64,000 nt of DNA from Deltaproteobacteria bacterium (GTDB taxonomy: Bacteria > Myxococcota_A > UBA9042 > PHBI01). Position numbers and translations under genes: made by a program. Below the pieces are notes generated by a model that saw nothing but the letters and a program-made list of their open reading frames with translations, was not told the DNA's origin and did no database searches. How positions within the stretch are numbered: the stretch's first letter is position 1; each line of letters starts with the position of its first letter. The stretch is from positions 1,736,001 to 1,800,000 of the forward strand of contig JACKFA010000001.1 of NCBI GenBank assembly GCA_020632715.1. Reading direction: 5' to 3'. Shown here in pieces: positions 1-7,994 of the stretch.

Positions 1-2
1 GC

Positions 3-2177
3 CCAACCCTCACGCTCGCCGCGTCCGCCGGCGCCGGCACGCTGCTGATCGTCGCCGCGCAGCGGCTGCGTGTGCCGTCCATCGTGCTGCTGCTCATCGG
101 CGGCGTGCTCCTCGGCCCCGAGGTGGCCGGGCTCATCGACCCGCGCGACCTCGGGCCGGGGCTCGAGACGGTCATCGGGCTCGCGGTGGCGGTGATCCTC
201 TTCGAGGGCGGGCTCACGCTCGACCTCGGCGGGTATCGGCGCGCGCCGCGCGTGATCCAGCGCATGCTGACGGTCGGCGTCCTCGTGACGTGGCTCGGCA
301 TGGCGCTCGCGGTGTGGGCGGTGCTCGGGTGGCCCCCGTCGGTCGCGCTCCTCGCGGGGAGCCTCGTCATCGTGACGGGACCGACCGTCATCTCGCCGCT
401 CCTCCGGCGGATGCACCTGCGCGAGCGCCTGCACCACATCCTGTATTGGGAGGGGGTGCTCATCGACGCGGTGGGCGTGTTCATCGCGGCGTTCTGCTTC
501 GAGTACCTCTCGGGGAAGGGGCACGAGGTGGTCGAGCCGATCGTCGCCTTCGGCGTGCGGCTCCTCGTCGGGCTCGGGCTCGGGCTCGTCGCCGGGCTCC
601 TCGTGGGGCTCGCGCTCGTCCGGCACTGGGTCGAGGACGAGCACGTGAACATCTTCGCGCTCGCGACGGTGCTCGTGACGTTCGGCGTGTCGAACGCGGC
701 GATGGAGGAGTCGGGGATCCTCGCGGTCGTGACGGCGGGGCTCGTGATCGGCTGGATGCGCCCGCGGCAGCTCGCGCGCATGAAGACCTTCAAGCTCGAG
801 CTGACCGAGCTCGCGATCGGCCTCCTCTTCATCCTGCTCTCGGCGAAGCTCGAGCTCGCGCGCTTCGCCGAGCTCGGCGTGGACCTCGTCATCCTCGTGG
901 TGATCGTGCTCTTCGCGCTGCGCCCGCTGAACATCCTCGTGTCGACCGCCGGCCTCGGGTTCGCGTGGCGCGAGCGCCTCTTCCTGTCGTGGCTCGCGCC
1001 GCGGGGCATCGTCGCGGCGTCGATGGCGTCGCTCTTCTCGCTGCGCCTGCAGGCGCTCGGCTACCCCGAGGCGGTCCACCTCGAGACGCTCACCTACGCC
1101 GTCATCGCGACGACCGTCGCGCTCCAGGGGCTCTCGGCGCCGCTCGTGGCGCGCCTCCTCGGCGTGAACGACCCGCCGCGGCGGACGTGGCTCGTGCTCG
1201 GGGAGCCCGCGCTCGCGGGCGGGCTCGGGCGGGCGCTGCAGCGTGCGGGGGTGCGAGCGCACACCTTCGTGGGGCCGAACGACAGCGATCCGATGCTCGA
1301 GGTCGCGGCCGAGGACGCGGCGACCCCCGCCGACGCGCAGCTGAACGACGTGGACTGGGTGCTCATCGCGTACAACGACGGCCGCAAGCGCCAGCTCGCC
1401 GCGCGGACGTGGGCCGGGCAGGTGGGGCGGCAGCACTGCCTCGTGTGGACGCAGGCGGGGCAGCCGGACGCCGACCGCGAGGAGACGCCGGGCGTGCCCG
1501 CGTTCTCGACGCTCAAGGCCCCGGCGGACGTGGCGGCGGCGCTGTCCGACGGGTCGCTCGCGGTGCACCTCTGCGACACGCGGTCGGGGGAGGTAGAGGC
1601 CGGGCGCTTCGGGCCGAACTTCGCGCCGCTCTTCTGGATCGCGGGGGACATCGCCATCCCCGAGCTCGACCCCCTGCACGACCCGGTGCCGCGCGGGGAG
1701 CACGCGGTCGTGCTGAAGCGGCGCGTGCCCGGCTTCGACGGGCTCATCGCGGACGTCGAGGTGCTCGACGACGAGGACATGACGATGCGCGGGGCGCTCT
1801 TGCGGCTCCTGCAGGTCGTGGCGGTCGACGAGCCGCAGCTCCCGCTCGAGGCGCTGCTCGAGGGGCTCCTCGAGCGCGAGGCGACGATGTCGAGCTCGGT
1901 GGGCGGCGGGATCGCCATCCCGCACGCGTACTTCCCGGGGCTCGAGCGGCCGCGCTGCTACCTCGCGCTCGTGCCGGGCGGGCTCGGAGACGCGACGCCG
2001 GACGACGTGCCGCTCAGGCTCGTCTGCCTCGTGCTCTCGCCGCCGGACCGCGCGCGCGACCACCTCCAGGCGCTCGCGGCGCTCGCCATCGTGCTCGGTG
2101 ACGAGGCGTTCCGGGCGTTGCTCCTCAGGCAGGACACGCCCGAGCAGGCGCAGCGGCTGCTCGACGAGCGGGCGTAG
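3..2177 (+). CDS. Na+/H+ antiporter (CPA1/NhaP type) with C-terminal PTS EIIA domain, 5' truncated
   Basis: The reading frame is open from base 3, so the gene starts before the window; the GTG at 72 is internal. About 724 residues are visible. Residues 1-390 are a series of hydrophobic helices typical of monovalent cation:proton antiporters of the inner membrane (CPA1/NhaP). Residues about 395-500 look like a diverged TrkA-N-type nucleotide-binding fold. The last 130 residues resemble a type-2 PTS EIIA (fructose/PtsN) domain: the motif GGGIAIPHA carries the expected phosphorylatable histidine (codon 1923-1925). Antiporters with cytosolic regulatory domains are known; regulation by a phosphotransfer relay is inferred. 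The gene converges on rimO with only 17 bases between the two stops. I am confident of the antiporter call and fairly confident of the EIIA call. Confidence 0.85.
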   Translation, partial: PTLTLAASAGAGTLLIVAAQRLRVPSIVLLLIGGVLLGPEVAGLIDPRDLGPGLETVIGLAVAVILFEGGLTLDLGGYRRAPRVIQRMLTVGVLVTWLGMALAVWAVLGWPPSVALLAGSLVIVTGPTVISPLLRRMHLRERLHHILYWEGVLIDAVGVFIAAFCFEYLSGKGHEVVEPIVAFGVRLLVGLGLGLVAGLLVGLALVRHWVEDEHVNIFALATVLVTFGVSNAAMEESGILAVVTAGLVIGWMRPRQLARMKTFKLELTELAIGLLFILLSAKLELARFAELGVDLVILVVIVLFALRPLNILVSTAGLGFAWRERLFLSWLAPRGIVAASMASLFSLRLQALGYPEAVHLETLTYAVIATTVALQGLSAPLVARLLGVNDPPRRTWLVLGEPALAGGLGRALQRAGVRAHTFVGPNDSDPMLEVAAEDAATPADAQLNDVDWVLIAYNDGRKRQLAARTWAGQVGRQHCLVWTQAGQPDADREETPGVPAFSTLKAPADVAAALSDGSLAVHLCDTRSGEVEAGRFGPNFAPLFWIAGDIAIPELDPLHDPVPRGEHAVVLKRRVPGFDGLIADVEVLDDEDMTMRGALLRLLQVVAVDEPQLPLEALLEGLLEREATMSSSVGGGIAIPHAYFPGLERPRCYLALVPGGLGDATPDDVPLRLVCLVLSPPDRARDHLQALAALAIVLGDEAFRALLLRQDTPEQAQRLLDERA

Positions 2178-2194
2178 CCGAGCCCGCGGCGCGC

Positions 2195-3643
2195 CTACTC
2201 GTCCTCGAGCGGCTCCGCGGGGGTCGCGCCCTCGCCGCCGACGATGCGCGCGACGAGGTCGTAGTCGCCGGCCTCGACGATCTCGGCGCGGACGATGCTC
2301 CCGGCCGGTGCCCAGCCGGCGTTCACGTAGGTGACGCCGTCGATCTCGGGGGCCTGCCCCCACGTGCGGCCCTCGAGGAGGAGCTCCGTCTCCTTCGACG
2401 GGCCCTCGATGAGGAGGTCGACCTCGCGCCCGACCATCCCCTGCTGGATCTCCTCGGAGATCCCCTGCTGGAGCGTCATCAGGCGGTGGTAGCGGTCCTC
2501 CTTGACGAGGCCCATGACGTGGTCGTCGCGGCGGGCGGCGTGGGTGCCGTCCTCGCGCGAGTACTTGAAGACGCCCACGCGCTCGAAGCGGCTCTCGCCG
2601 ACGAAGTCGTAGAGGCGCTTGAAGTCGTCCTCGGTCTCGCCCGGGTGGCCGACGATGAACGTCGTGCGGAAGACGAGGTCCGGGATGCGCGCGCGCATGT
2701 TGCGCACGAGGTCGCGCGTGCCCTGCTCGCTGAAGCGCCGCCGCATGATCTCGAGCATCCGGTCCGAGATGTGCTGGAGCGGCATGTCGACGTAGCTCGC
2801 GATCTTCGGCTCGCTGCCGATGAGGTCGACGAGCTCGTCGGTGAAGTTGTGAGGGTAGCAGTAGAGCAGCCGCAGCCAGTGAACGCCGTTCACTTTCACG
2901 AGCTCGCGGAGGAGCTGCGAGAGGGAGGTGCCGTCCTTCCGGTCGTCGCCGTAGTGCGTGAGGTCCTGCGCGATGAGGTTCACCTCGCGCACGCCGCGCC
3001 CGGCGAGGTCCTCGACCTCGCGCACGATGTCGTCGATGGGGCGGCTCTTCGCGCCGCCGCGGAGGCGCGGGATGATGCAGAAGGAGCAGCGCTGGCTGCA
3101 GCCCTCGGCGATCTTCACGTAGGCCGTCCAGGGCGGCGTCGTGACCAGGCGCGGGCTGTAGGCGTCGTAGTTGTAGCCCGGGCGGCCGACCTCGATGATG
3201 GGCGCGTGGCCGCCGCTCTCGGCGAGGAGGTTCTTCGCGGCGGGGGAGCTGCCGAGGAGCTCGCCGATGCGCCAGTGGTCGCCCGTGCCGAGGAAGGCGT
3301 CGACCTCGGGGATCTCTTTCTCGAGGTCGGCCGAGTAGCGCTGCGCGAGGCAGCCCGCGACGACGAGCTTCTTCGCGTTGCCGGAGTCGGTCTTCGCCTT
3401 CGCGAGCTCGAGGATCGTGTCGACGGACTCCTCGCGCGCCTCCTCGACGAAGCTGCACGTGTTCACGACGAGCAGATCGGCCTCCTCGGCCGAGTCGACC
3501 ACGTCGTAGGCGCGCTTCTTGAGCTCGCCGAGCATGATCTCCGAGTCCACGCGGTTCTTCGGGCAGCCGAGGCTCACGAAGAAGACCTTGCCGCCGCCGC
3601 TCTTGCCCTCGCTCTCGCCCAGACCCTTCACCGCGTCCGTCAT
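2195..3643 (-). CDS. rimO: Ribosomal protein S12 methylthiotransferase RimO
   Basis: This 482-residue radical-SAM enzyme adds a methylthio group to the beta carbon of a conserved aspartate of ribosomal protein uS12. The N-terminal UPF0004 domain has its three cluster cysteines (C27, C63, C98). The radical-SAM motif CSQRCSFC gives C182, C186 and C189, and a TRAM-type domain ends the protein. The start ATG at 3643 follows a purine-rich GAGGGACGAG. An upstream in-frame extension overlaps lolA and has no family similarity, so it was left out. The substrate gene rpsL lies at 56530 and keeps the target aspartate (D89). The family separates from MiaB by its GCPKNRVDSE start and its length. The palindrome GTGAACGCCGTTCAC lies inside the gene at 2879-2893. 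Confidence 0.95.
   Translation of the reverse strand: MTDAVKGLGESEGKSGGGKVFFVSLGCPKNRVDSEIMLGELKKRAYDVVDSAEEADLLVVNTCSFVEEAREESVDTILELAKAKTDSGNAKKLVVAGCLAQRYSADLEKEIPEVDAFLGTGDHWRIGELLGSSPAAKNLLAESGGHAPIIEVGRPGYNYDAYSPRLVTTPPWTAYVKIAEGCSQRCSFCIIPRLRGGAKSRPIDDIVREVEDLAGRGVREVNLIAQDLTHYGDDRKDGTSLSQLLRELVKVNGVHWLRLLYCYPHNFTDELVDLIGSEPKIASYVDMPLQHISDRMLEIMRRRFSEQGTRDLVRNMRARIPDLVFRTTFIVGHPGETEDDFKRLYDFVGESRFERVGVFKYSREDGTHAARRDDHVMGLVKEDRYHRLMTLQQGISEEIQQGMVGREVDLLIEGPSKETELLLEGRTWGQAPEIDGVTYVNAGWAPAGSIVRAEIVEAGDYDLVARIVGGEGATPAEPLEDE
2879..2893. promoter_or_regulatory. Palindrome GTGAACGCCGTTCAC inside rimO
   Basis: The same 15-base palindrome lies in the rimO coding region, encoding VNGVH on the minus strand. 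It is one of four copies in the window. Confidence 0.55.
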
Positions 3644-3744
3644 CGAATGCGCTCGTCCCTCGCCGAGAGTGGCGGACCACGAGGGGTCCGGGTGGAGTCC
3701 CGCCGGCGCGCTCTCGGGGGGCGCGCGCGGCGGTCGTGCCGGCG

Positions 3745-4440
3745 CTACTCGCCGCCGCCGGGCGGCGCGGGCGCGTCGGGGGACGACTTCGTGAGATCCT
3801 GCACGGTCACGCCCTTGGGCGGCGTGAACGCGAAGACCTTGTCGTCGGTGATGTCCTCGTAGCTGACCTTCTCGAACGTGATGGTCGAGACGTTGTCGAG
3901 CGGGTCGACGAGCTCGCTGCGGCCGATCTCGAAGGTCTTCGGATCGGCGTAGAGGGTGAGCGACTTGTAGTTGCTCTGCCCGGTCTTCGGCACGAGCTTC
4001 ACGCCCGTGAGCCCGTCCTTCGCGGGGGCCGCGGAGATCTCGAAGGAGCCTCGCAGATCGCCCTGCCCGAAGAGGAACTTCAGGGAGTCGTAGAGCTCCG
4101 ATTGCTTGACCCCCATCTTGATGCACTGCTTGGTCTCGACCTCGTAGGACCAGAGCACGTCGCCGTCGGACACGTAGTAGACCTTGTCCGGCTGCGTGTA
4201 GTCCCAGCGCATCTTGCCGGGGGCCTTGAAGTAGACCTTGCCGCTCCGCTTCAGCGGGCGCGGGAGGTGGGCGCGCTTCACGACCTGCGAGAAGCTCGCG
4301 CGGAAGGCCGTCACCTTCTTGTAGAAGGCCTCGATGCCGTCGACCGTGCGGTCGAGCTCGGACGGCTCGGCCGCGTGTGCCACGGTCGAGACGACGAAGA
4401 GCGCGAGGAGCGCGGTGCAGGCGGTCAGAAGGCGGCGCAT
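3745..4440 (-). CDS. lolA: LolA-like outer-membrane lipoprotein carrier protein
   Basis: The protein has 231 residues with a Sec signal peptide (cleavage expected after A23, VAHA|AEP). It matches the LolA family, periplasmic chaperones that carry lipoproteins from LolCDE to the outer membrane. The family pattern is visible: a FSQ segment near residue 50, then G-x-V-Y-F-K-A-P-G-K-M-R-W-D-Y, then SDGDVLWSYEVETKQ. It lies upstream of rimO in the same direction, about 100 bases away. The window encodes at least seven predicted lipoproteins that would need such a carrier. The start follows GATGAGGTCCTC. Some family members (LolA-like YehT/DUF-type variants) have other cargo, so the exact cargo is inferred. 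Confidence 0.9.
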   Translation of the reverse strand: MRRLLTACTALLALFVVSTVAHAAEPSELDRTVDGIEAFYKKVTAFRASFSQVVKRAHLPRPLKRSGKVYFKAPGKMRWDYTQPDKVYYVSDGDVLWSYEVETKQCIKMGVKQSELYDSLKFLFGQGDLRGSFEISAAPAKDGLTGVKLVPKTGQSNYKSLTLYADPKTFEIGRSELVDPLDNVSTITFEKVSYEDITDDKVFAFTPPKGVTVQDLTKSSPDAPAPPGGGE

Positions 4441-4820
4441 GAGGACCTCATCGGGCGCGGGTGGTACCCCAGCCGGGGCGCAAAAGTCAAAGCCTGGGAC
4501 GGGCTCGTCCCGGGGCGATTCAGCGCCGGCCTGGGCTCGGCCGGGCAGAGCCTATCAGCCCGTCGCGGCGAGGCGCTATTCCGGCGGCCGCGACGCTGGC
4601 GTAAAAGGTTCGTCTGATCCGCCCGGCGCGCGCCTCGGCGCGGGGCGAGGGGGCGACGGGCGAGGCGGGGGCTGGGTCCGCGGCGGCGCTGTAACCGGGC
4701 GCGGGTGACTTTCGGCGCGCGGGGCGCATCCCTTCTCTTCCATCGGCGGGGCCGTTCTGATAAGTCCTCGCCTCCGCGCCGGCAGGTGCCCGCGCGACGA
4801 GACACCTCTGGAGCTCACCC
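4441..4820. other. 380-base divergent intergenic region
   Basis: This lies between lolA (minus) and the 104-residue gene (plus). It holds the candidate lolA promoter at its left end and GGAG just before the ATG at 4821. A TGATAAG near 4758 could be a -10 for the plus strand, but no good -35 goes with it. The rest is G+C-rich and shows no gene, RNA or repeat that I can support. Confidence 0.5.
4461..4490 (-). promoter_or_regulatory. Candidate sigma70 promoter for lolA
   Basis: On the minus strand TTGACT (4485-4490) and TACCAC (4461-4466) are separated by 18 bases, the same spacing as the better promoters in this window. The -10 hexamer is a weak match. Transcription would begin about 14 bases before the lolA start codon. 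Confidence 0.4.
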
Positions 4821-5135
4821 ATGGCGAAGCCCACTCAGAAGAAGGCGAAGCTCGCACACGAAAAAGGTCAGCGTGGCGGAGCCGCCAACGAAGACTCGCG
4901 TGCGTTTACCCCGAACCGGCTCGTCGAGATGGTCGACTTCGAGGGCAAGCCCGGCGTCGTCGTCGAGCTCGACGACAAGGGCACGCTCGGGATCATCGAC
5001 CGCATCTTCGTGACCACCGACGCGAGCGGGAACCAGATCTTCCGCGCGATGGCCTGTCCGGCCGTGTACGACGCGATCGCCCAGGAGAAGGCGATCGCGA
5101 AGTACTCGTCGTACCAGGGCACGGCGCAGGCCTGA
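4821..5135 (+). CDS. Conserved-looking small protein of unknown function (104 aa)
   Basis: I do not recognise this protein. It begins with a lysine-rich stretch (MAKPTQKKAKLAHEKGQRGG), followed by a compact beta-rich-looking body (residues 30-75) and a short helical tail. It has no signal peptide or membrane segment. GGAG lies nine bases before the ATG. It is the first of three tightly packed genes (gaps of 9 bases and a 4-base overlap) that end with a DJ-1/PfpI protein, so the three are probably co-transcribed. The basic N-terminus could bind nucleic acid, but this is a guess. Confidence 0.75.
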   Translation: MAKPTQKKAKLAHEKGQRGGAANEDSRAFTPNRLVEMVDFEGKPGVVVELDDKGTLGIIDRIFVTTDASGNQIFRAMACPAVYDAIAQEKAIAKYSSYQGTAQA

Positions 5136-5144
5136 GGGTAGGTC

Positions 5145-5750
5145 GTGCCGGGCGACGCGTCGGGGGGCTCCCCCACCGCGAGCGCGCTGGCAGCCCTGCT
5201 CTTCGAGGATGACGCGGCACCGGCCGGGGAGGGATCCCCGGTCGCGATGCCGCTGTCCGCGTTGGTGGAGGCGCTCGGGCGCGGGCTCGACCGCCTCGAC
5301 GAGGGCTTCGCGCGTGGCTTCGCGCGGACGCTCGCCGAGCGCGCGGCGCACGTGCGCCTGCCGGCGATCGACGCGCTCGCGCTCGACGACGTCGTGGCGA
5401 CCCTCTACATGGACCGGTCGCTGCGCCTCGTCGTGACGGGGACGCTGCGAGGCGGCCCGGGCGCGGTGTCGGTGCGCTTCGACGAGGCCGACTTCCCCCA
5501 CGTCGCGGTCGCGCTCCACCGGCGGCCGGTCGACGAGCCGTACACGTTCGCGACGCTCGACTTCAGCTGGCGCGGGCGCGTCGGCTGGCTCCGCGAGGCG
5601 GCGCCGCCGCTCCCGGCGGGGCAGAAGGTGGTGGTGCGGGCGCTCGCGACGATCGGCGGCGACGCCGAGCTGCGCGTGACGGCGCTCGGGATGGAGCGCT
5701 CCGTGCGCCCCGACGTCGTGGCGTTCGACGAGGAGGAGATCGCGTCGTGA
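5145..5750 (+). CDS. Hypothetical protein (201 aa), middle gene of the DJ-1 operon
   Basis: I do not recognise this protein. It starts at a GTG preceded by GGGTAGG; an ATG at 5248 is a less likely start. The first 30 residues are low-complexity. The middle (about residues 40-75) is an amphipathic helical region, and the C-terminal half is probably beta-rich. No cysteines, signal peptide or transmembrane segment are present, so it is probably cytoplasmic. The stop codon overlaps the next gene's start as GTGA, which supports translational coupling with the DJ-1/PfpI protein. Confidence 0.7.
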   Translation: MPGDASGGSPTASALAALLFEDDAAPAGEGSPVAMPLSALVEALGRGLDRLDEGFARGFARTLAERAAHVRLPAIDALALDDVVATLYMDRSLRLVVTGTLRGGPGAVSVRFDEADFPHVAVALHRRPVDEPYTFATLDFSWRGRVGWLREAAPPLPAGQKVVVRALATIGGDAELRVTALGMERSVRPDVVAFDEEEIAS

Positions 5751-6490
5751 GCAGGATCCTCGTGCCCCTCCCCGACCACGACTTCGACGTCACCGAGGTG
5801 AGCGTGCCCTGGCGGGTGCTCACCGACGCCGGCCACGAGGTCGTCTTCGCGACCGAGGCGGGCGCTGTGCCGGCGGCGGATCCGCGGCTCCTGACGGGCG
5901 TCCTCTTCGGGAAGCTCGGGGCGGCGCCCGACGCGCTCGCGTGCTACGGCGCGCTCGTCGAGGACGCGGCCTTCCGAGCGCCGACGCGCTGGGACGCCAT
6001 CGACGCCGCCGCCTTCGACGCGCTGCTCCTGCCGGGCGGCCACGCGCCGGGGATGCGGCAGTACCTCGGGAGCGAGCTCCTGCAGGCGAAGGTCGCGGCG
6101 TTCTGGGCGACCGGGAAGCCGGTCGCCGCCATCTGCCACGGCGTGCTCGTGCTCGCCCGCGCGAAGGGAGCCGACGGGCGCTCGGTGCTCCACGGCGTCG
6201 AGACGACGTGCCTCCCGAAGTACATGGAGCGGACCGCGTTCTTCCTGACCTTCTGGAAGCTCGGCCGCTACTACCGGACCTACCCGGCCTACGTCGAGGA
6301 CGAGGTGAAGGGGGCGCTCGCCGACCCGCAGGCGGACTTCCGGCGCGGGCCGCGCACGCTCACCGCGCGCGGGACGGCCGACGACGACGGCCCCGCCTTC
6401 GTCGTCGAGTCGCGCGGCGGCCGCTACGTGTCGGCGCGCTGGCCCGGCGACGCGTGGCTCCTCGCGAAGAGGCTGCTCGCGTTGCTCTGA
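5747..6490 (+). CDS. DJ-1/PfpI family protein (glutamine-amidotransferase-like fold)
   Basis: The 247-residue protein has the DJ-1/PfpI/Hsp31 layout: MSRILVPLPDHDFD at the start, LLLPGGHAPGMR near residue 95, and the nucleophile elbow AAICHG with the cysteine at residue 130. Members act as glyoxalases, deglycase-like enzymes, chaperones or peptidases; which one applies here cannot be told. The C-terminal segment with YYRTYPAYVEDEV is typical of the longer Hsp31-like subgroup. It begins at a GTG overlapping the previous stop by four bases. Directly after its stop codon begins the first palindromic element at 6491. Confidence 0.85.
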   Translation: MSRILVPLPDHDFDVTEVSVPWRVLTDAGHEVVFATEAGAVPAADPRLLTGVLFGKLGAAPDALACYGALVEDAAFRAPTRWDAIDAAAFDALLLPGGHAPGMRQYLGSELLQAKVAAFWATGKPVAAICHGVLVLARAKGADGRSVLHGVETTCLPKYMERTAFFLTFWKLGRYYRTYPAYVEDEVKGALADPQADFRRGPRTLTARGTADDDGPAFVVESRGGRYVSARWPGDAWLLAKRLLALL

Positions 6491-6646
6491 GAAGGTGTTT
6501 TCGAATTCTCCCGTCGCCCGGCTTGCTCTTGTGGTTCCAGGCACTTCCGCTCGTCGGTCGCGTACCTCGGGTACGCTCCTTCCTCGCGTAAGCACCTGAA
6601 ACCACGACGCCGCGCCGCGGCTCGGTCCGAATTCGAAAACACCTTC
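6491..6646. repeat. Palindromic repeat element, copy 1
   Basis: The terminal inverted repeats are perfect 18-mers: GAAGGTGTTTTCGAATTC (6491-6508) and its reverse complement at 6629-6646. The 120-base interior contains CCCGTCGC at the left, CTCGGTCC at the right, and a central hairpin GCGTACC-TCG-GGTACGC (6560-6576). A middle stem, GTGGTTCCAGG against CCTGAAACCAC, lies between. The element begins one base after the stop codon of the DJ-1 gene. It is followed one base later by copy 2. A structured RNA, a non-autonomous mobile element or a bidirectional terminator are all possible. Confidence 0.85.
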
Positions 6647-6647
6647 T

Positions 6648-6807
6648 GAGAGGGTGTCGACATATTCTCCCGTCGCCTGACTCGCTCTTGTGATTCCAGG
6701 CGGCCCCGCTCGTCGGTCACGTGCCTGCTGGCACGCTCCGTCCTCGCGTAACCACCTGGAACCACGAGGCTTCGCCAGGCTCGGTCCGAATATGTCAACA
6801 CCCTCTC
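6648..6807. repeat. Palindromic repeat element, copy 2
   Basis: The terminal repeats are 20-mers that match at 19 positions (6648-6667 and 6788-6807), beginning GAGAGGGTGT. The 120-base interior is close to copy 1 and shares CCCGTCGC, CTCGTCGGTC, CCTCGCGTAA and GGCTCGGTCC. The outer stem and central hairpin (CGTGCC-TGCT-GGCACG, 6719-6734) have different sequences from copy 1 but remain paired. It ends 18 bases before the stop codon of the convergent PNPOx-like gene. Copies 1 and 2 together fill the 335-base space between the two genes. Confidence 0.85.
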
Positions 6808-6825
6808 TGTGACGCGCGCGGGCGG

Positions 6826-7377
6826 TCAGAGGAGCTCGTCGCCCGGGTAGGCGGGTTTCCCGTCGATGCTGCGGCGGTTCTTGTCGCGCCGATAGGCGAT
6901 GAGCCCGTCGGGGCCTTTGCGATCGGCCCAGTCGACGAGGGTCTGGCGCTCGGCGACGAGCTCGTAGCGCGGGACGGCGTAGCCGCAGGAGGTCTGCACC
7001 GAGTCGATCGCGACGCGGATGATCTGGCGCGTGCCCGTGAGCAGGGTGAAGTGGCCGGCGAGCGCCTCCCAGGCGGCGTCGCCGGGGCGGACGACGTCGC
7101 CTCGGCCGTAGAGGCGGAGGATGAGCGGCTTCTTCCCGAAGCTCGTGAGCATCATGGTGATGCGCCCGTCGGCGGCGAGGTGGGCGGCCGTCTCGTTGCC
7201 TGAGCCCGTGAGGTCGAGGTAGGCGACGGTGCGGTCGTCGAGGACGCGGAGCGTGTCCATGCCCTTCGGCGAGAGGTTCACGCGGCCGTCGGCGCAGGCG
7301 GTCGCGACGAAGAAGAGGTGCTGCTCGGCGATGAAGGCGCGGTGGTCGTCGGAGAGGGCGTCGAAGAACTGGGCCAC
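6826..7377 (-). CDS. Pyridoxamine 5'-phosphate oxidase family protein (flavin-binding split barrel)
   Basis: The 183-residue protein resembles the PNPOx-like split-barrel family, which binds FMN, F420 or haem. The start DALSDDHRAFIAEQHLFFVATACADGRVNLSPKG is characteristic of a stand-alone subgroup that is annotated only as PNPOx family. True PdxH C-terminal residues are not evident, so vitamin B6 synthesis is not claimed. The GTG start is preceded by AAGGAG at a nine-base distance. It converges on the palindromic repeats and is divergent from the small lipoprotein gene at 7535. Confidence 0.85.
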   Translation of the reverse strand: MAQFFDALSDDHRAFIAEQHLFFVATACADGRVNLSPKGMDTLRVLDDRTVAYLDLTGSGNETAAHLAADGRITMMLTSFGKKPLILRLYGRGDVVRPGDAAWEALAGHFTLLTGTRQIIRVAIDSVQTSCGYAVPRYELVAERQTLVDWADRKGPDGLIAYRRDKNRRSIDGKPAYPGDELL

Positions 7378-7534
7378 GGCGGGGGCTCCTTCCTGAGGGG
7401 GCAGCGGCGCTCAAACGCCGCTCAAAGCGCGCTCATCGGCGCTCGGCGGGCGGCGAACGGCGGTATGGGGGGACTCCGCGCGGCCCTTGGCTCGGCGCGC
7501 GCGGCAATCATCCACGAGAACCCCCGAGGGATCG

Positions 7535-7960
7535 ATGAAGAAGAGGACCGTGCTCGACATGCTGGCGCTGACCGTCCTGCTGCTCCCGCTGGCCGCCGCG
7601 GCGCCGGCGTGCGGTGGCAAGGAGGAGGCCCCGTCCGCGGCCGTCGCCGCCGAGGCGGCGCACGAGGAGGAGCTCGCCACGAAGCGCGCGGGGAAGGCCG
7701 ACGAGCTCGCGAAGGCGTGGGAGGCCGACGCCAACTGCAAGGCGCTCTCGACGTGCTGTGCTGCGGTCGCGGGCACCGACTGGGGCAAGACCCTCGACGG
7801 CTTCTGCGGTCAGGTGAAGGGGCTCCAGGACTGGCCCGGCCAGGTGAAGAACCAGGTGGATCCGGCGCTTCAGGCGAGTGACTGCAAGAACCGCGTGGCG
7901 GCGCTGTCCGGCATGGCGAACGCGTCGAACCCGCTGCCCGACGGCTGCACGCCGAAGTAG
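7535..7960 (+). CDS. Small Cys-rich lipoprotein, function unknown
   Basis: This is a 141-residue secreted protein. The ATG at 7535 is chosen because GAGGG precedes it and a signal peptide follows directly: MKKR, a hydrophobic stretch, then APAC with a lipidation cysteine at residue 26. The mature part has an alanine/glutamate-rich helix (about residues 30-60) and six further cysteines, including a CC pair, which suggests periplasmic disulfides. I recognise no family. The in-frame extension upstream to 7487 has no signal features and was discarded. Confidence 0.75.
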   Translation: MKKRTVLDMLALTVLLLPLAAAAPACGGKEEAPSAAVAAEAAHEEELATKRAGKADELAKAWEADANCKALSTCCAAVAGTDWGKTLDGFCGQVKGLQDWPGQVKNQVDPALQASDCKNRVAALSGMANASNPLPDGCTPK

Positions 7961-7994
7961 CGTAGCGCGGCCCTCGCCACGCCGCCGCGACGCG

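Noticed and set aside
6491..6807. CRISPR array
   Set aside because: There are only two long palindromic units with no spacers and no cas genes.
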